A DNA stretch of 23,429 nucleotides from a virus: the IMG/VR virus record IMGVR_UViG_3300030103_001738, positions 1 through 23,429 of that record; one strand, given 5' to 3'. Under the pieces are notes generated by a model. The model had not been told where the DNA came from. It did no database searches and saw only the letters and a program-made list of their open reading frames with translations. Position 1 is the stretch's first letter, and each line of letters opens with the position of its first letter. Shown here piece after piece: positions 21,092-23,429 of the stretch. The position numbers and the translations under genes were made by a program.

Positions 21092-22755
21092 TATACTGTA
21101 AACTTCGCTGGTCGATAGACTGCTGGTCGATTAGCCTGATTACTAGGTAACGCACTTATCCCAAAATTAGGAGGAGGAACTACAAATGGACCTTTTAATC
21201 CTCCGTATATTTCTTGCGCAAAAAGATTATTCATCGGCTGGGTCGTATTAGTATCGTCTTTAATTTCTTCAGGTTCAATATCTGTAGGTAATAATATTGG
21301 GTCACCATCACCTTGATCACCTTGATCTTGAGGCGAACTAAAATAATCTAAAAATGAAGGTTTAGTTAAATCAGTAATTGGAGTATCGCTACCTATACCA
21401 ATATCAACTTTACCTATATTAGCCGTAGGTCTTTGTTCAAACGCAGGAAAATATCCAGGAACAACATTATCTGTAACTGGAGGTAAAGACTGTGCAGCAG
21501 TAGTATTAAAAATACCTTGACCGCTCATAAGACTTTGAGCTGCTTGATTAGCTTGACTTAACGCAGTTGTACCTACACCCCCTGTAAAAAGATCTATACC
21601 TTGTTCGAAAAGACCCTTATCAGGAGCAGGTTTAAAAGGCTTACCTGTTACAGGATCAGGAAGACCTTCTATACCTTTTACTTTATCTAAATCGGTAGCT
21701 GCAGCAAGAATACCTAATGGTAAACCTATTGGAGTAAATGCTGCCGCTCCTCTTGCCAACATTTCAGCAGTGCCAATATCTCTTGGCCTAGATTGAACTG
21801 GACCATATTGAGTTACATCACCAACACTTAACCCTCTTCGGATTTCATTAGGTTTATAAGCAAATCTAGAAGGGTCTACATCACCACCTCTATCAGCTAA
21901 ATCTTGAGCATAATCTTGCTCGGTCATTACTTGCATAGGAGAAGATGTACCTTGAGCTTTTGCCGCCGCGTCATATGCCTTTTGTTCTTCATCCGTCAAG
22001 TTATAGTTTTTCATAGTCGTCAAAACTTTAGCTTGACCAAAAGGATCTAAATATTTTTCGTATGCTTGATTCCTTACAAAATCCTTTTTCGTTTGCGACA
22101 TATCAGGATAACTTGTTTTTAAATCAACATCTTTTCCTGTAAGCGCAGATAAAAAATCACTTAAACTTGAAATACCTTTTTTTACACCACGACCAAGCGC
22201 AGTGGACATATTACCTTTGCCATAAGGATCTACGTCAGTAATATCCATAATTTCTTCAAATTTAGATCGGCTCATTGGACCAAATTCTTCGTCAGCGTCC
22301 GTAGAACCTGTACCTCGTCCTCCTCTAGTACCTCCTGTCATATTCCCATCTTCATCGAAGGTAGGAACCATATCATCTAATGTTGACTTAGGCGCAAGTG
22401 CTCCAGCCGCAGTAGTGCCTTTTTTAGCACCTGTCTTCTGTTTAACACTACTAACTGAAGTTTTTGTTGATTTAGGATCAACAGTAGTTACTTGCCTAGC
22501 TTTTGTGCCAAACGCTTGTTGTCTACCAGTTGGACCTTTATCACCTCCTGAAGGGGGAGGTGCTTTTGGTTTTGGTTTTGGTTTTGTCGGCTTATCTGGA
22601 CCATCACCGCCTCCACCACCAAAACCAGCAGCTGCGGCTTCCGCAGTAGCATCACCGACTTCATCGGCGTCAGAAGAACCTGGACCCCGTCCTCCTTTTT
22701 CATTACCTGACCCCGACCTTGTGTCCTTACTTCCACCCATTCCTGGTTCTGGCAT
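21091..22755 (-). CDS. Large low-complexity protein, first gene of late operon, unknown function
   Basis: A 554-residue protein with GGAGGAG 7 nt before ATG 22755 and a sigma70-like promoter just upstream. Residues 1-160 are disordered: Gly/Ser/Asp-rich, then KPTKPKPKPKAPPP encoded by a GGTTTT tract, then Lys/Thr/Ser-rich. A unit GGRGxGSxDADE occurs twice (residues 21-32 and 145-156), probably an internal duplication. The rest has helical segments (RSKFEEIMDITDVDPYGKGN, KGISSLSDFLSALTGKDVDL, KDFVRNQAYEKYLDPFGQAK) and one hydrophobic stretch around residue 350 (FTPIGLPLGILAAATDL), and ends Pro-rich (FVVPPPNFGISALPSNQANR). I recognise no family. It lies with two other unknown genes upstream of TerL and may be an internal virion protein. 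Confidence 0.8.
   Translation of the reverse strand: MPEPGMGGSKDTRSGSGNEKGGRGPGSSDADEVGDATAEAAAAGFGGGGGDGPDKPTKPKPKPKAPPPSGGDKGPTGRQQAFGTKARQVTTVDPKSTKTSVSSVKQKTGAKKGTTAAGALAPKSTLDDMVPTFDEDGNMTGGTRGGRGTGSTDADEEFGPMSRSKFEEIMDITDVDPYGKGNMSTALGRGVKKGISSLSDFLSALTGKDVDLKTSYPDMSQTKKDFVRNQAYEKYLDPFGQAKVLTTMKNYNLTDEEQKAYDAAAKAQGTSSPMQVMTEQDYAQDLADRGGDVDPSRFAYKPNEIRRGLSVGDVTQYGPVQSRPRDIGTAEMLARGAAAFTPIGLPLGILAAATDLDKVKGIEGLPDPVTGKPFKPAPDKGLFEQGIDLFTGGVGTTALSQANQAAQSLMSGQGIFNTTAAQSLPPVTDNVVPGYFPAFEQRPTANIGKVDIGIGSDTPITDLTKPSFLDYFSSPQDQGDQGDGDPILLPTDIEPEEIKDDTNTTQPMNNLFAQEIYGGLKGPFVVPPPNFGISALPSNQANRPAVYRPAKFTV
22564..22585 (+). repeat. TTTTGG simple repeat within coding sequence
   Basis: About three and a half copies of a 6-bp TTTTGG unit on the plus strand encode a KPKPKPK tract on the minus strand. 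It is in frame with the 554-residue gene, so copy-number change would keep the frame. Confidence 0.7.
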
Positions 22756-22784
22756 GGTACTCCTCCAATAAATGATATCCGCAA

Positions 22785-22813
22785 AAGATATACTAATTTT
22801 TGATCTATGACAA
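22785..22813 (-). promoter_or_regulatory. Candidate sigma70 promoter for the late/structural operon
   Basis: On the minus strand TTGTCA (22813-22808, 5 of 6 to consensus) is followed after 17 nt by TATCTT (22790-22785, 4 of 6). Transcription would start near 22778, about 22 nt before ATG 22755, whose GGAGGAG site follows. No competing promoter of similar quality was seen in this gap. Confidence 0.55.
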
Positions 22814-22853
22814 GGGATCTTGGACCATTAACAATAGTATGAGTGGTTTATGT

Positions 22854-22871
22854 AAATTTTTGTAAAAATTT
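22854..22871. repeat. AT-only inverted repeat upstream of late promoter
   Basis: AAATTTTT (22854-22861) and AAAAATTT (22864-22871) form a perfect 8-bp inverted repeat with a 2-nt centre, set within overlapping TGTAAA-type direct repeats. It lies about 40 nt upstream of the -35 box of the candidate late promoter, where an operator or UP-like element could sit. AT-rich sequence makes chance palindromes common, so this is tentative. Confidence 0.35.
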
Positions 22872-22948
22872 TTGCCATATCTCGAGGCTGTTATAACACG
22901 ATGTTGCTTATATAAAGGCCGTGCGCGTTTTAGGGGGGTGGGGGTACG

Positions 22949-22974
22949 AAAAAAGCCCCCCTAGTAGGGGGGCT
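22949..22974 (-). terminator. Rho-independent terminator after the 23369..23010 gene
   Basis: On the minus strand AGCCCCCC, loop TACTA, GGGGGGCT forms an 8-bp perfect, GC-rich stem. The stem's last T begins a TTTTTT tract. It should separate the small upstream gene from the late operon. Confidence 0.85.
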
Positions 22975-22977
22975 AGT

Positions 22978-23000
22978 AAAGGGGGTATTAAGCCCCCTTT
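22978..23000 (-). repeat. GC-core hairpin between stop codon and terminator
   Basis: AAAGGGGG (22978-22985) and CCCCCTTT (22993-23000) form an 8-bp perfect stem with a 7-nt loop. It lacks a U-tract on the minus strand, so it is not a terminator by itself. Its minus-strand GGGGGCT can also pair with AGCCCCC of the terminator stem downstream. Confidence 0.55.
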
Positions 23001-23003
23001 AAG

Positions 23004-23020
23004 CTACCGCTAGGCGGTAG
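23004..23020 (-). repeat. Stop-codon hairpin
   Basis: CTACCGC (23004-23010) and GCGGTAG (23014-23020) form a 7-bp perfect inverted repeat with a 3-nt loop. The TAG stop of the 23369..23010 gene lies at its centre. It is the first of three hairpins in a row. Confidence 0.5.
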
Positions 23021-23369
23021 TGATTAGCTTATCCACTTCCATCAGCCGCTTGCGGTAAAAGGTGTATATGCGCTGAACAGACTGGGTAGTAGCTAACACA
23101 CTATCATCAGCACCTAACGCATCTAATAGTTGAGACACAGTAGCTTCACCCCCTAACTGGTCTAGGGTATAAAGTATAGCTTGAGCTTGAGCAGGTAGGG
23201 GCTTTTCAAGCGCACCTAGTTTAGCTACCGCATCATCTACTATTTTTAGCTTGACGTTATTACGGCCTTTAGCGGCAGGGGCAGGGATACCACACCTAGC
23301 GATTGACTTAGGGTCAACAGTAGGGGTCACAGTAGCACCATTAGAAGTAGGTTTAGAAATTTTAGTCAT
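23010..23369 (-). CDS. Small protein with possible C-terminal winged helix, separate transcription unit
   Basis: A 119-residue protein. I chose ATG 23369 because GGAGGA lies 8-9 nt upstream; a longer frame from TTG 23399 is unlikely, since it begins inside a leader hairpin and upstream of that site. Residues 1-45 are disordered (TKISKPTSNGATVTPTVDPK). Residues about 55-119 (LPAQAQAILYTLDQLGGEAT, VSQLLDALGADDSV, QRIYTFYRKRLMEVDKLI) look like helix-turn-helix with a G-G-x-x-T-V-S-Q-L-L signature of winged-helix domains. It could be a transcription regulator or a terminase small subunit; nothing decides. It is visibly more GC-rich than the operon and is isolated by a terminator, with its own -10 element at 23427..23422. 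Confidence 0.78.
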   Translation of the reverse strand: MTKISKPTSNGATVTPTVDPKSIARCGIPAPAAKGRNNVKLKIVDDAVAKLGALEKPLPAQAQAILYTLDQLGGEATVSQLLDALGADDSVLATTQSVQRIYTFYRKRLMEVDKLITTA

Positions 23370-23389
23370 AAGAGAAGTCCTCCAAATCG

Positions 23390-23411
23390 GGGACGACAAC
23401 CGCGCCGTCCC
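23390..23411 (-). promoter_or_regulatory. Leader hairpin upstream of the 23369..23010 gene
   Basis: GGGACG (23411-23406 on the minus strand) pairs perfectly with CGTCCC (23395-23390) around a 10-nt loop. It lies between the putative -10 element and the GGAGGA site, so it would sit near the 5' end of the mRNA. It may stabilise the transcript or tune translation; neither is shown. Confidence 0.4.
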
Positions 23412-23421
23412 AACACATACT

Positions 23422-23427
23422 ATTATA
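23422..23427 (-). promoter_or_regulatory. Candidate -10 element (TATAAT)
   Basis: On the minus strand the window opens CATATAATAG, which contains a perfect TATAAT. The start of transcription would be near 23415, giving a leader of about 45 nt before ATG 23369. The -35 box lies outside the window, so the promoter cannot be scored in full. Confidence 0.45.
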
Positions 23428-23429
23428 TG

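Noticed and set aside
22415-22771. Plus-strand frame of 118 codons ending upstream of the late promoter
   Set aside because: Antisense to the low-complexity 554-residue gene, Gly/Pro-rich shadow without a ribosome binding site.
22841-22920. Other promoter-like hexamers (TTTACA, TATAAC) in the AT-rich gap
   Set aside because: Spacings of 14-21 nt do not pair well; the TTGTCA-17-TATCTT pair nearer the gene is better.
23370-23399. Ten-codon upstream extension of the 23010 gene from TTG 23399
   Set aside because: The ATG at 23369 has a strong GGAGGA site 8-9 nt upstream, whereas the extension begins inside a leader hairpin and contains that site.

Overview
The window looks like the virion-morphogenesis half of a tailed phage genome, very probably an uncultured marine podovirus-like phage. 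Every supported gene lies on the minus strand, so the operon reads from right to left. Genes are packed with TAATG, ATGA or TAAATG junctions. DNA is AT-rich, and many proteins belong to hypothetical families I recognise from marine (SAR11/SAR116-type) viral metagenomes. There are no host, replication, lysogeny or integrase genes, and I saw no tRNA. The host assignment is inference from gene families and base composition only.

Layout in transcription order (right to left). (1) 23429-22757: a small, more GC-rich gene (23369..23010, possible winged helix) with its own -10 element and hairpin leader, closed by three stacked hairpins, the last a canonical rho-independent terminator. A gene-free stretch of about 250 nt follows, carrying C/G tracts, an AT-rich inverted repeat and a sigma70-like promoter (22813..22785) for the large operon. 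(2) 22755-19022: three large unrecognised genes, perhaps internal/ejected virion proteins; one has a weak ADP-ribosyltransferase-like pattern. (3) 19044-11256: packaging and head module: TerL, portal, two small proteins, a phage GroES-like co-chaperonin, scaffold, a conserved head-region protein, a decoration-like protein and an HK97-fold major capsid protein, closed by an internal terminator. (4) 11145-10110: two structural proteins. (5) 10110-8091: a tight array of very small Lys/Arg-rich, often Cys-containing proteins plus one tail-anchored, holin/XhlA-like membrane protein. Two members (9590..9447 and 9466..9326) are under 50 codons and easily missed. (6) 8089-1: conserved hypothetical, P22 gp4-like adaptor, a protein ending in a cupredoxin-like domain, a second adaptor-like protein with inserted ITGGTS repeats, a Rossmann-like enzyme candidate, small conserved proteins, and tail fibre/receptor-binding proteins; the last (LamG + SPRY-like) runs off the left edge.

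Together these genes would build a short-tailed particle: TerL pumps DNA through the portal into a capsid assembled on the scaffold, with the viral GroES possibly retargeting host GroEL for capsid folding. The gp4-like and second adaptor extend the portal, and the fibre genes provide host recognition. No tape-measure, sheath or baseplate gene is visible, which fits a podovirus. No stretch longer than 300 nt lacks a gene; the longest is 22756-23009.
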